Source of the DNA: Chelonoidis abingdonii
Taxonomy: Eukaryota; Chordata; Testudines; Testudinidae
Direction: 5' to 3'
Length of the DNA: 64,000 nucleotides
NCBI RefSeq assembly: GCF_003597395.2
Contig: NC_133769.1
Coordinates: 182,454,543-182,518,542, forward strand
The notes below the pieces were generated by a model. The model had not been told where the DNA came from, ran no database searches, and saw only the letters and a program-made list of their open reading frames with translations. This document shows positions 1 to 11,539 of this stretch, one piece after another. The position numbers and the translations under genes are program-made. How positions within the stretch are numbered: position 1 is the stretch's first letter; the number at the start of each line of letters is the position of its first letter.

Positions 1-288
1 TTTAATCTTATGCTGTATTTCACATCAGTGAGTTGCATCAGCTTCTTATCCAGCAACTAGATATCCATGCATCTACCTATTTAGCTTGCCAGTTCACCCA
101 AATGTCTAATATATCAAGTAATTTTGAATATCTTTGCTGTATACCTTCTTTTACTGAACTATAGAAGCTTTAGCTAAAATATAGATGAGCCTATATTCTC
201 AGGGCAATTTTAAAAGAAATCCATATATGTTGGTAGAAAGGGCCATATTTTACCCTGCTTCCTACCCACTTACTCACCTACGCTCCCT

Positions 289-317
289 CCCTCTCTCTCT
301 CTCTCTCACACACACAA
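289..317. repeat. CT/CA microsatellite
   Basis: A short run of CT dinucleotides passes directly into CA dinucleotides. It lies just upstream of a SINE. Nothing else is recognisable in bases 1-288, which are AT-rich. Confidence 0.9.
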
Positions 318-344
318 GGAAACATGTAAATTCACCTCATAGTT

Positions 345-522
345 TACCATAGCTCAGTGGTTTGAGCATTGGCCTACTAAACCCAGGGTTGTAAGCTCAA
401 TCCTTGAGGAGGCCATTTAGGGAACTGGGGTAAAAATCAGTCTGGGGATTGGTCCTGCTTTGAGCAGGGGGTTAGACTAGATGATCTCCTGAGGTCCCTT
501 CCAACCCTAATATTCTATTATG
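345..522 (+). mobile_element. tRNA-derived SINE with CR1-like tail (turtle Pol III/SINE type)
   Basis: The head carries a Pol III A-box-like TAGCTCAGTGG and a B-box-like GGTTGTAAGCTCAATCC, as in a tRNA. The tail reads TAGATGATCTCCTGAGGTCC followed by CCTTCCAACCC and ends in a TATTCTATTATG repeat, the 3' end shared with turtle CR1 LINEs. Known for the family: such SINEs are moved by the LINE whose tail they copy. The copy looks complete at both ends. It is non-coding. A second, 5'-truncated copy lies at 17199-17356. The family is one of the main reasons for calling this turtle DNA. Confidence 0.9.
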
Positions 523-568
523 TTTGATATCAGGGGCTTGAGAACTACAGGGCTACAGTCTTCTAGTC

Positions 569-751
569 CAGGCTGTGAGACGCTTTGTTTACCCGAGCAT
601 CTGCTTGCAGCTCCCACGGGCTGCAGTTCACCGTTCCTGGCCACTGTGGGCTGCAAGCGGCAATACCTGCAGATGCTCAGGTAAACAAAGTGTCTCACAG
701 CCCACCAGGGCTTATGCTAAACAAGCCATGAACCAAGTTTGGGAACCTCTG
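569..751. mobile_element. Nonautonomous hAT-like foldback element with 8-bp target duplication
   Basis: The element is 183 bp and is flanked by exact copies of TTCTAGTC (561-568 and 752-759), the 8-bp duplication expected of hAT transposases. An internal inverted repeat pairs 572-603 with 670-701 (32 bp, two mismatches). The right end matches the TIR of the element at 36609-36942 (AAGTTTGGGAACC then CTCTG). The left end instead begins CAGGCTGTGAG and lacks that terminus, so the element is internally rearranged at its left end. It has no coding capacity and would have moved with a transposase supplied in trans. Confidence 0.85.
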
Positions 752-1039
752 TTCTAGTCTAATGCATCTATGGGAGTTACTCTAAAGAAAAGATCCAGTC
801 CTTCAGGGAAAGGCAAGGCCCCTCCATATTGTTCTTATGGCCTTCCCTCAGCCTGCTGGCATGGCTCCTTGTTACACTCATCACCCATGCTGTGCTTTTG
901 GTCTGTTTTTTGATTTTTGAACTTTCTCTGTCCATCTTGTGTGTGTGTGACAATTGGTGTTGCCCACTCTCCCATAAGTATTAGATATGGTGATTTTGGC
1001 CCCTACTGCAGGAGGTCTCACCCCTACATCTGCCCTACA

Positions 1040-1320
1040 TCGCCAGTCCAGCAGTTAATGCTATTCTCCAGTCCTCCCATCAGTTCTGGCCCAACCCAGC
1101 CCTTCCATCAATTCTGTCCCCCCATCAACTCAGCCCACCCCCTCAGCCCTGACCCTCCCCCTCAGATCTGGGCTCCCACCATCAGTTCAGCCCACCCCAT
1201 TATTTTCCTTGCCCTTCAGTTCAGCCCTCCCAGCCCCACCTCCATCATTTCAGCCCCCACCATCAATTCAAACCACTCACCCACATCAGTTGCCATCTCC
1301 CCAGTTCAGCTCCCCTAAAC
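1040..1320. repeat. Degenerate C-rich tandem repeat
   Basis: A motif close to CCCATCAGTTCAGCCC recurs imperfectly about a dozen times. It makes long frames without stops on the plus strand (for example 917-1318), which are compositional and not genes. Bases 760-1039 hold nothing I recognise. Confidence 0.75.
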
Positions 1321-1449
1321 AGTTGCTCCTCCTGGTGTTCTTCATCCCTCCATCTCATGCCAAAGGCTGCAGTGGAGTCTCCTCTCCCCTTTGCAAGCTG
1401 GGTGGGAAGATACAGGGGTTCTTCGTCCCCTCCACCGTTTTGCCCCTGT

Positions 1450-1717
1450 CAGGGGTGGCTCCAGGCACCAGCGTCCAAGCGCGTGCTTGGAGCGGCAAGT
1501 CGCGGGCGTCTGCCTGCTGGTCGCTGTGAGGGCAGCAGTCAGGCTGCCTTCAGCGGCATTTCTGTGGGAGGTCCGCTGGTACCAAATGCGTGGGACCTGC
1601 AGATCACCCACTGAACCGCCGCCGAATCCGTGTGACCGGCAGACCTCCCGCAGAAACGCCGCCAAAGGCTGCCTGACTGCCATGCTTGGAGCAGCAAAAA
1701 ACATAGAGCCGCCCCTG
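1450..1717. mobile_element. GC-rich hAT-like nonautonomous element
   Basis: The ends are inverted: CAGGGGTGGCTC at the left and GAGCCGCCCCTG at the right. The interior is itself partly palindromic and GC-rich, with repeated GGTCCGC/GACCTCC blocks. I recognise the general type from turtle genomes. The flanking 8 bp do not match (GCCCCTGT against TCCATGCT), so the target duplication is not confirmed. The 254-aa minus-strand frame at 1342-2106 runs across it and is not a gene. Confidence 0.65.
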
Positions 1718-3845
1718 TCCATGCTAGGTGTTGCAGTAGGGATGGGGGAGGAGCAGAGGCCCCCTTTGTTGTGCTCACAGAAGAGACGGAGACAGCCAAC
1801 TTGCACTGGACTGCTGGGCTCTTTGCTCTCTCCTTTTCTCCCTTCCCTCCTGCAAGAACAGCATGTGGAGAGGAGAGATTCTGCTGGCTTGGGGCTGGGG
1901 CTTATGATGTCATCGCAAGACAAGCTCCAGAGCCCTCTGAAATCCTTTTCAGTCACAAAAAAAATCATAATATTACTGCATTTAAATGCATGAACTTTGG
2001 TACTGACATCCATTAGATAACAGCCACCTCTTGGAGAAGGGAATAGTGCATAGAAAGGTTGCTCACTACATCTAACCATATCAAGCACTGGTAGAGGGGC
2101 TTTCACAAGGTGCCAGAAAATGAGAGCATGATGTAATAGATTTGGTGTTCCTCTCTTCTATGCATCACCAGAGCCAGATCTGCCCAGTGTGCTTCCTTCC
2201 ACCTGCAGAAATAGAGCATTGTATACCAATGTAAGTTAAAATATTGGATGAAAAAAAATATGTACCAGTTGATTTACTAAAAGTCAATGGCCATATTCAT
2301 GCCAAATGTAACTCAACTGATTTTAGTGGAGTTATACTCAGGATAAATTTTACTTTCATACTTAAGCAATATTGCATAGGCAGACACAGATTTCTTTTGT
2401 TGTTATTATTACTTGTTTTTAAGTGGTGTGGGTTTGGTTGAAACACCTTCCTAAAAACTGTGAATAACATTTACTTGCAAGATGCCAGTAAAAATGCATT
2501 GGTTTGAACAAATACTGTAACTACTAATTTAGATAAATGTTTTCAACTGTGAACATTACTGAGTGAATAAAAATATATAGATGTAAAATGTACTGCACCT
2601 TTTTTGTTTGAAAAAGTGCCTTCAGTAAAGAGCAATTGTAGTTTGAAAATATGCACCTTGAGAGGAAATGTGTTAATTTCCATAAAATATACAGTACAGT
2701 ATGTATCAGTTCCATAGCAATATTATGAATTCAGTGAAATTTTGTTCTTCATTAGTTAGTAAGATCAACCAAGTAAAAGGAATTGTATGCTGCAGTTACT
2801 ACATATAAAATATGTGTGGGATGAAGTCCTAATTATAAAACAATGATCATAAATGTAAGATATGTCACTCACATTTGGAAAATAATTAATATAAACACAG
2901 AAGGCCTGCTGCACAAGGTGCAGGATTTCTACCAATTCAAAATGAATACAAAATCAGTGAAAACTGCTACCATTCTGATTTGACCACATTTTATGCCCAC
3001 TTTGAAGTGGTATAAATGATTACACCAGGCTCTAACTACTGGAGAATTGAGGCCAGATTGTCTTAATCATAAGTTGTCTTCTTACCTATAAAGTTAGTGC
3101 AGCAAAAATGGCTCTGGTTAAGAAAATGGATCTACATATAAATTCTAGCTCAAATCCTCCCAAGAGTTTGATAGTTAGCAAAAAGCTATCTTATATCTTC
3201 CATAAATTTGCTTTACCATGGTACCTGAAGCAGAGCCAATGCAGATAGAATGAGTTCTCTTTTTGACATTACTACCATGGCAAAATAGCTCCTTTAAGTA
3301 ACCTTAATGATACTTGCTCAAACTTACAAATGTGTTAGGCTGTATCACCATAGCTCTATAGTGTCTCCTCATAAGTGCATGTAATACACTCAACAACATG
3401 TGTATTAACAGCTTGCTATAAAAACATGCTATCTCTTGGAAGTTCTTATAGACTGATTTTTAATTGTGTTCTAAGTTTACTCACCCTTACATGTTTGTAT
3501 ATACTTTAGAATACATTCAAGCTATGTTATTCTTAAATATTAGTTTATCCCACATTTTTGGTCACACTATAGCTGATCCATGCTTTGTTAGCTTCTAATC
3601 ATCTTGTGTTTTGTTTAACTATTTATGCAGAGATCATATATGCATGCCTAAATCCATATCCCCTTCATTCAGTTAATGTGACTTTGCAATATTCAAAACC
3701 CGAAGACAAAGGGAAGCTGTTAAAGTTATAGATAATACAAGTCACTTCACTGCCTTAAGAATGTCTTCTGTTACTAAGAGCACCACAGCTAATGATTTTA
3801 TCATATGTTCTGGTAATTTACAAGAAGGCTGCCAGGTCATTCTGA
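1718..3845. other. Unassigned AT-rich stretch
   Basis: No gene, RNA or clear repeat seen. Weak palindromic blocks around 2270-2345 and 2995-3060 resemble the short palindromic repeats at 41026 and 49322. Confidence 0.5.
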
Positions 3846-5005
3846 GTATGTTTACACTGCATTGTAAACCTGGGTATGTGAGACCCATGCTCATGAACTA
3901 AGTGTTTCCAAGCCCATGCTTGAACATTCACACAGCATTGTAAACCTCAGCTGATAATTGCTTGATCCAGGCCTCACAGCCCTACTAACACATCCATACT
4001 GCACTGTGCTGATCTTCTAACTCAGATTTTTAGCTTGAAATGCATCAACACTGCAAAATGACAAAGCTTGGACCAGAGTCACAGTGGGATTTGGGCTCTG
4101 ACCCACTTCCCTAGTAAAGTCCTAAGTATCTGCTCACTTGAGTGCAGTGAGGCTGACTGCCCCTCTCCCAAAAAGTGTGGACTGTGGCAGGCCAGGACGC
4201 CTGAACAGACACAGAGCCAATTAGAGAAGGACTTATTGTAAGCCAATCAGGGCCCAGACTGGAGACAGCCAATCAGGGCCAGGCTCAGCTCTATAAGAAG
4301 GCTGTCCAGGAAGGGAACAGTCAGTTTGTCCCAGGTATTTGAGAGGGGCAGGGTAGTTGCTAAAGGTGGGAGACTAGCATTGTGAACAGGGAGCAAAAGG
4401 ACGGAGCTCTAGCCCGTAGCTTGCTGGTCCTGTGGGGAAGGCCTAGTTGGTGCAAGGGGCTGTAGGGGAAGCGGCCCAGGGAAGCAGACAGATGAGGGGA
4501 GAGGAGGAGGACAGAGAGGCTGCTGGCAGAGGGTGCCTGGGCTGGGATCCAGAGTAGAGGGTGGGCTGGGGTCCCCCCCTTGCAGTATACCCAGCCATTG
4601 GCTGTAGGGAGTGACCATTATAGACTATGCCAGATCCTTGATAAGAGGGATTAGACTCAGAGAGTATGGTTGGATGTGGTGGCTGGGGTGTAGGGCTGTT
4701 GCTTAATCTCCCTCCCCTTCAGTAGGGGATGTGGATAGACTAAGGGGCACTGCTGGAGGGCAGTGGCCTCAAAGAGGATGCTGCTGAGCAGGGAGCACTG
4801 TGGGTCCAGAAATGACAGATGGGACACAACCAGGAGGGGGCTGTCCCCTGGACAGAGCTAATTCCCAGGGACAACCAGCAGGAGGTGCCAGGTGGTGAGT
4901 CCTGACTCCGTTACAATGAGTTACACTGATTTGTGTGTGGACAGAAGGGGAGCTTGGGCTCAAACATGAGTCAGAACCCAGGCTTATTGTGCAGTGTGGA
5001 CATAC
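3846..5005. mobile_element. DNA element with 16-bp TIRs, split by an insertion
   Basis: The outer ends are inverted repeats of 16 bp with two mismatches: GTATGTTTACACTGCA at 3846-3861 and TGCAGTGTGGACATAC at 4990-5005. The two outer arms (about 3846-4151 and 4917-5005) would make a nonautonomous element of roughly 395 bp once the inner insertion is set aside. The TIR resembles that of the small element at 49861-50014. No clean target duplication was found outside it. Confidence 0.6.
4152..4916. mobile_element. Solo-LTR-like insertion
   Basis: This GC-rich block has sequence character quite different from the arms on either side. It contains a TATA-like CTCTATAAGA near 4290 and ends near CTCCGTTACA. 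The flanks repeat a short similar sequence (GCAGTGAG at 4144-4151, ACAATGAG at 4913-4920), consistent with a 4-5 bp duplication TGAG/RTGAG. I recognise it as LTR-like from turtle genomes; no internal retroviral gene is present. Exact ends are uncertain by about 20 bp. Confidence 0.55.
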
Positions 5006-5639
5006 ACTAGATTCAAAATTTAGTTTTTTAGAAAGCAAGAAAGAAAGGCATGTAAGACAAGGCCTTACAAAACATAATGGTAATAGGAATATTTTCATAA
5101 AGATTTTAAAGAAAATATTTCAAAGGAAACAGTTTACTTGAATTGAAAGAAAAACAAATGAATAAAAAATCCACTTCTCTGCCTATTTGCAAACCAGACA
5201 TTACAGTATTGTGGCTGCACAGGAGACCTGGAAAACAAAACTGACAAGAAACAAAATGCAACTAATTAGTCTCTTTTTTTTATTGTCCCAGCAAAACTAT
5301 TGCTGGAAAATGGGAAGCCAGGTGGATTCTTAGAAAATCAGATCATTTTTGCTATGTCTTATGTGACTCTCTATTAGATTAACCTTCAACAATTATTTTA
5401 AGATTGGTCCTGGATCACTTGAAGCAGGTCTTGAAGCAGTACCTATTAAGGTCACCTGAAGCTTTCCATTGTAAAACCCTGTTTTCGGTTGCTTACAACT
5501 TTGCCAAACTTTAACCATTTAAGCTGAAATTTTCCATGCTGAGTGTCTGCCTTAGGCTGAATTCTTCTGGAAAATTACAGCAAAAATAGTTCAGCTGTTT
5601 ATGAAAATGACTATAGGGGAAAAATACATTGTTTTGCCT
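5006..5639. other. Unassigned stretch
   Basis: AT-rich, no feature recognised. Confidence 0.5.
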
Positions 5640-8330
5640 AGGTTAAAAAATTCTGGTGACCTTTACATTGAACAGCTTTAGCACCCAATGCTTTAAAGCA
5701 AGAACTTGACATTTGGTAGGGGTGGTGTTTGTGACAGATGTCCCTTTTGTGATCCAGTAAAAATCAGCCCAAATCTGACCAAGTTGTAAGCCTCTGGAAG
5801 GGGATGTAACCTGATTTACCCTATGTAGATATGTGCCAGGGTGTCTTCCTTGCTCCAAAAGGATAGGTGTTGGGGGAGTTTGTGAAATATGCCTGATACA
5901 CACCAATTCTCATAGCCCCATGAAGAAGCTGCCAATTAATGTCCCCAGTAGGCTGTGGAATCAGAGTGGAGTACAGATTGGCCCACTTGGCTTCCTTGCC
6001 CTCCTCAGGTGACAGCAGGTCTTGCCATCTGGTGTAGGGGCAGGACATGAAGGCAGGAAGTGGATGGTGTGAAGCACAAGCACATGCAGACATATGTGCC
6101 AACTCCGTGGTTGCTTTGGGCCTGGAGCATCCATGGGGAAAAAATACTGGGTGCTGTGCACTCACCAGCAGCCAAGCTCCCCCCAGGCCCTGCCTCCTCC
6201 CCTGAGCCCGCTGTGTTCCTGCTCCTCTGCCTACCTCCCAGTGCTTCCTGCCTAGCAACAGGCAAACAGCTGTTTGGCAGTGTTAGCATTATCTGGGAGG
6301 GGGAGGAATAGGAACATGGCATGCTCAGGAGAGGAGGAGGGGAAGAGGAAGTGCCAGGGTGGGGATTTGGGGAAGGAGTTGGAATAGGGGCAAGGAAGGG
6401 GTCAAATTGAGGCGGGAACTTGGGGAAGAGGTTGGAATGGGGGTTGGGCAATGGTGGGACTTTGTGGAAGGGGTGGATTGGGGGCAGGGCTGGGGGATTT
6501 GGGGGGGTTAAGCACCCACGAAAAAGAGGGAAAGTCAGCACTTATGCATGCAGATGCCCTTCTAGCATGGTTCAGAGATGGACCAGCTGAATGTCATGCA
6601 CACGGCTCAGGGGGTGTGTTGGGGGCATGTGGGGAGGCTCACCAAGAAGGGGCCTAATAAGTTCTGGAGGGCCAGGGGTGAGGGATGAGTGGGGAACACT
6701 GTCCTGCAGAACCTGCTTGAGGAAAGCAAGAGAAGCAGGATGCAAAGTTGTCCTCACCTCCTGGACCACTTGACTGAGTGGGCAAACCCATGCACTGATA
6801 GAGCGCTGTGGGGTCCACCCAGTCCCTCTGATTGTAGTCCAAGAGGTCTGAAAGTCTAGTGGTACTAGCCAGGACCAATCTCTGATTCACCAGTCTCTGA
6901 CTGTCACTTTCACACTAAGATGTGGATTGTGTAGCAGGGGTTCAGCTAAGAGGTCCTCCTTGGCAGCCTCTATGGACCTGGTTGCTCAAACTAGTTTCCA
7001 GATCCTAAAGAGATCCTGATGAAAGACCAGCAGTTCAGAGGGGTCTTGGGGAGACATCTTGTGTGGAGATAAGAGTTGCCACTCATATCAGATCCCTTGG
7101 AGGCAGAGGAGGAAGGTGTGTGCCAGCATGCTTCATGCCAAGCTACCTGCCTTTTAAACAAGTTTCTGCAGAGTCTGAAGTTGGAAGGGTGGGCCTTTCT
7201 CTGGATGGAGAGCAGACCCTGTCTTCCCTCCCCCGGGGGGGAGACTCAGGATACCCACATAGATCTAGTGCAGTCCTGGTCAGAAAAAACACCGGGATCT
7301 TCTTCCAGAGACTAGCCAGGATTCCCAGGTTTGGGCTCAAGGTGTTGAACCAGTGCCAGAGCATAGGCAGGACCACCTGTCCACCTCCACAATTGGTCAT
7401 AAACCCTAGCTTCTAGATCACTACTATTTTTTCAGTGGGGAGGGATCAGTGGTAGTACACACCCAGATAGAGCAGTGGACCCATGCCCCACTGGATGGGT
7501 CAGAGCGCTTGTGGGAGGGAGCTCGGCTGCCACCTACTCCAGTCATCAGTCCAGAGTTCTTCCCCACATCCCAGTTGGCCTGGGCAGAGGAGGCTGCTCA
7601 AGTCTTGGCAAGTCTCCACCTGCACCAGGTCTCCCAGGTCCTGGGACACTCAAAGCACATCGTCAGTATATGTCCAAAGAACCACCCACAAGTCTGGTTC
7701 TCAAAGCACCAACCCCATCATCCTAATCTAGAGGAGATGGAGGAAGGACTTGATAGTGATGCTTATGAAGCTTACTAGACAGCAGGCAGCCATTATGCAC
7801 TCCTCAACTGAAGGTGATGGGTTAGGTCAAGGCCCAGTTGAGCTTGACCAGAAACTCCAGGATGGTGTTAAAATCCTCACCCAGGACCAGGCACTCATGA
7901 TGATCCAGTGTGCCAAGGAAGGTGGACACCTGCTGATAGAAGCACACCTGCTCTGGGTTCAGTATCAGGGATTGGTTTCAGCCTCTTCACACAGACCCAG
8001 AGGTTCAGTAAGCAGCCTGGCATGACCTTTGCTACCCCCAGAATATCAGGAAATAGGTCAAGGGAGAATAGGATCATCACTTTTCACAAAAGTGTGGTGA
8101 GGTGGATGAAGTATGCCCCATCCCCCCTGACCCCAGCCACCAGCTGGCTTTGGCAGTCATGTCGGTATGTCTCAATCAGGAAAATCAGAGTACCCCCTTC
8201 CCGAAGGAAGGAGAGCGTCTAGCACGTACAGAGACTCGCCCTATAGCCTCTATTGTTAAGAGAAGCGAAGGTGGTTGGTCTCATTGGGTGGGGTTGAGGA
8301 TCCTCAGGGCCAGGAGCATCACCAACCCTT
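5640..8330 (-). pseudogene. L1/Tx1-like LINE ORF2, internally deleted and frameshifted
   Basis: Read on the minus strand, the order is: start of an AP endonuclease near 8260 (RPTTFASLNNRGYRASL, matching the usual TFxTLNxRG start), the endonuclease motif region near 7840-7905 (VLGEDFNTILE, for the usual GGDFN), remnants of the end of the reverse transcriptase near 7600-7750, then the long C-terminal region (WVDPTALYQCMGLPT near 6800; LLHGAMRIGVYQAYF near 5900). Most of the reverse transcriptase is missing: ORF2 of this group is normally over 3.5 kb, and here about 2.2 kb remains without the nested element. Many stops and frameshifts make it dead. A DNA element sits inside it at 6091-6546. Clade assignment is from motif recognition only. 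Confidence 0.75.
6091..6546. mobile_element. Nonautonomous hAT-like element inside LINE ORF2
   Basis: The element is 456 bp and is flanked by exact CATGCAGA duplications (6083-6090 and 6547-6554). Its ends are inverted (CATATGTGCCAACTCC at left, AAAGTCAGCACTTATG at right) and it has an internal arm of A/G-rich repeats. The LINE coding sequence resumes on the other side, so the target was the LINE ORF2 C-terminal coding region. Non-coding; mobilised in trans. Confidence 0.88.
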
Positions 8331-9202
8331 ATGGAGACACGGAGCAATACATGTCCAATCCTGAAGGTGATCAGAGAATTGTGAAACTGGGCTTGCAGGT
8401 AGGTTTCAGTGTCCTGTTTTCTTGTCCCCTTGCCTTCCCCCATCAAGGCCCTCATGGCCTGGAGGACAAGACTGAAGTCTCTTGATCACTGGAGAGCAAG
8501 CTGCACCTTCCCTCTAGAGCTATGAGTGTCTACCAGGAACTGGCGCAACTTATTCTCTAGTGAAGGGGGAGGGCAGGTAAGAGCTCTGTAATATCAACTG
8601 AGCGCACACACCCTTATTATACTCCAGCTGGGTCCTTTCAGTGGTGTGTATGTGCCCCTCCCACAATGGTAATGGAACCCTGCTGCAATACCACTTGCAC
8701 AACTTTGTCTGCCTCAGCCTCCAACATATAAGCGAGTGGCAGAGTGAGCACAGCAGCCCCCGATGGAATGATCGGGGAATACAAATATCATCTCCCAAGA
8801 GCCACCCCTTGAGAAAAGGAAGATGACAATTTTAGGATGGCAACAGCATGGGAGGGGCGGGGTCTGGAGTGAGATTGGAGTGTGGCACCACTTCACAAGG
8901 TGTAAGATCTGACTAGGTGGGTGTAGTGGATCTCTCTGATACTGGGCCTGAGTGTCATGATAGGCTCGATGCCCACAACCTCACCATCTTGTTGGGCACT
9001 GACTAGGTTAGGGCCCCCAAGCTGCTCTGATAACTGTCTTGTCTTGGGAGAGGGTGCACCAAAGACTCTAAGTCCAGCAGTTTAGCACCAGCCATCACAA
9101 CAATATGCTTGTAAGCCTCAAACTGGGTGCCGTCTGCAGCTGAGAAAATGCAAAAGGCAAGGAGCACCCCAGAAGCAAGAGCAGGAGCAGCTAGAACTAT
9201 AA
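8331..9202. other. Probable upstream LINE sequence, unresolved
   Basis: On the minus strand this would precede the LINE ORF2 and may hold remains of ORF1 or 5' sequence, but I cannot match it to a conserved domain. Confidence 0.35.
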
Positions 9203-9458
9203 CAGCATTTAAAAGTGAACTGGATAAATTCATGGTGGTTAAGTCCATAAATGGCTATTAGCCAGGATGGGTAAGGAATGGTGTCCCTAGCCTCTGTTTG
9301 TCAGAGGATGGAGATAGATGGTAGGAGAGAGATCACTTGATTATTGCCTGTTAGGTTCACTTCCTCTGGGCATTTGGCATTGGCCACTGTCAGTGGACAG
9401 GATACTAGGCTAGATGGACCTTTGGTCTGACCTGGTACAACTGTTTTTATGTTCTTAT
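9203..9458 (+). mobile_element. CR1 LINE 3' end
   Basis: The segment starts near AAAAGTGAACTGGATAAATT and includes the diagnostic GGCTAGATGGACCTTTGGTC then CTGACC, ending with a TATGTTCTTA repeat unit. This is the conserved 3' untranslated end of a CR1 LINE, truncated at its 5' side as most CR1 copies are. It contains no coding sequence. Confidence 0.9.
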
Positions 9459-11150
9459 CCCAGGCAGTAGGCTGAGGAAGGAGAGAAGAAGGGGTGGGTG
9501 CTGCAATGGACTTGGCACCCAGACCTAGGCCTGCTAGCAAAGGGTCATTCTCCCCCTGGTGTCAGATACCAGGCCTTGATCTCCTGGAAGATCTCTTCGA
9601 GGCTGCCACCTGCCATAAGGGGGTCAGTACCAAGAGGCAATTTTCACTTCATTTCCAAATGGGGGGTATGATGGAATATACCACTGTATTCATACTGGTG
9701 TAATTTTGTACCAGACATGGCTTGGAAGGTATCACTTGAAAATTCATAATTTCCTCTTCAGTATCATCCTCATAAAATATGTGGCAAGATTGCGTGTAAA
9801 GTTACAAGATTTCTCTCTAATGTTATTAACACATGTTCCAAACCCCACAGTCCTAGCCAAACAGAAGTTGGCAAACAGGTCTGTCCTAAATAAACCAGTG
9901 GGGACTACCCTTCCACGTAGACTTTGTCTTCTAGAGCCCAGCTGGAAAAATTTTTCAATAGCGGGATTGAAACAATTAGGAGTGAAAAACACCCCAAGGC
10001 ACCCATCTCTTTCCTCCTGCTCCATCACATTCGCCTCACCTGAAGAGAAAAAGGAAGCAATAATTGGACTTTTTGGGGGGCGGGGTCCTGACCTACAGAG
10101 TTTGGTTAGTAAGACTGAGGAAAGCATGTGATGAGAAACTGCTTGAATCTGATAAAGTTTATTAAATTAGGCAATAGTAAACTTTTTATCTTTATTTTTC
10201 TTGTAACCATTTCTAGATTCTTAAGGGAATAAAAAAATCAACTCCGACATTCCATAGTAAAGAGAGGAGGGGCTGGAACGGGTGCTTCTGGCTCCACAAG
10301 GAGACTACACCACCAGGCACAAATACCTATCCCCAGCCTCTCTCAGTTCACTGAGTTGTCTAGCAAGTAGCACCCAACTGAGGTTGAGTCATTTCTGTCA
10401 CAAAGCAGTCCCACAGCTCAGCAGTCTGGAATGGGGTAGGCATGCCTATGCAAATACACTCTCTGAAATTCTTTCCACCAGATGTCAGGGTAGAGCTCAT
10501 CCTGACTTTGCTTACATTTATAAGGGACTTTGTGAGGGATGGGCATTGCCCCCTCCTCTGCCAGAGCGTACTTAGCCATTCCACCCACAGGACTTTATCA
10601 AGCGACATGGAAGCAAATCCAGTGTCAGCCCCATAGATACATTATGGGAGGACTCCTCCCTATCCTTGAGGGGGAGGTGCTGGGCCAGTGACTTACTCTT
10701 GCTGCACTTCCCCACCATAACCAGTACCCTGCCCTCCATGGTGTCATTGGATGAATGGCCAGCAGGGATGGGTCCAGTGGGCAAGGGCAATAAGATTGGT
10801 GCATGGGGCATTACAGGAAGAGGTGGTTTTCCCCCTGAGATGGGCCCTTTTCTGGGCTCCTCGATGTCACCACCATCCCCTCCTCCACAGACCCTACCCA
10901 ATGGCTTTTATCAGCAGTGAGGGATTGTCCACTTGACTGGGCACAATGGGGGGCAGCACCCAAGTGGAATAGTTGGCTTTTGAAGAAAGGGTCATCAACA
11001 GTGTCAGGGACAGCACCCTTCACAATACTTGCAGTGTCCTCTATTGCTGTGCTCAGGGCACATCCAGATCAACTGTCCCTAAAGCCTAGCAGTGCTTCCT
11101 CCAGGAAAGATTCCTCCAAGCTCCCTCTGCCATGCACTACCAGCTAACTG
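9459..11150. other. Unassigned, possibly repeat-derived
   Basis: Several frames of 90-140 codons are present on both strands (for example 9706-10131 plus, 9744-10127 minus, 10572-10901 minus) but none shows a domain I recognise. Part of 10280-11150 may be LINE ORF1 sequence upstream of the piece at 11151-11490. Confidence 0.35.
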
Positions 11151-11490
11151 TGGACTTGTTGGTGGAACAAGAGAAGGTGATGGCCCTGGTCAGGAGATGG
11201 CATCTGTCTCATGCCACATCAAAACTTATGTGCTGGCACTGGCATGAGTGGAGGGGCTCTCGGCCATTGTGGCAGCCTCCAAGAAGTATGGGAAGGTAGA
11301 CTTCTTCCAGGCATCAGAAGCTGCCACCAAGCTGCCAAGGCATCTCAGTGGGGGGGTCACTTTGTCACCCTCAAGCCTGTGGAGGACCTGGGCATTCAGG
11401 TGGTCCTCACTTACATCCCACCCTTCCTCCCCAACGCTACCCTTCTGCTTCCTCTAGCCGCCTTGGAAGCTGGTCTCCACCAGTGATAAC
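11151..11490 (+). pseudogene. LINE ORF1 fragment (L1/Tx1-like), plus strand
   Basis: Translated on the plus strand, pieces in different frames read VMALVRRWHLS, then AAVAASKKYGKV-like sequence (IVAASKKYGKVDFF), then VKPVEDLGIQVVLTYIPP and FLPNA. I recognise this as the conserved end of a Tx1-type ORF1, an RNA-binding protein of the retrotransposon. It is frameshifted. It lies on the opposite strand to the ORF2 relic at 5640-8330, so the two are different copies or an inverted copy. Confidence 0.55.
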
Positions 11491-11539
11491 CTGCAGTAAA
11501 TAGGAGGTGAAACAAAATGGTGGAGGGCACTAACAAGTG

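Noticed and set aside
345..420. Possible tRNA gene from the A-box and B-box
   Set aside because: It is the head of a SINE: no complete cloverleaf, and the CR1-like tail is fused to it.
917..1318. 133-codon plus-strand reading frame
   Set aside because: It is made by the CCCATCAGTTCAGCCC repeat; proline- and serine-rich low complexity with no domain.
1342..2106. 254-codon minus-strand reading frame
   Set aside because: It crosses a GC-rich palindromic DNA element and unrelated flanks; composition explains the lack of stops.
5821..6258. 145-codon minus-strand frame as an independent gene
   Set aside because: It is LINE ORF2 C-terminal sequence running into the hAT element.
9744..10127. 127-codon minus-strand frame as a real gene
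   Set aside because: An overlapping plus-strand frame of similar length exists and neither shows a domain or start context.
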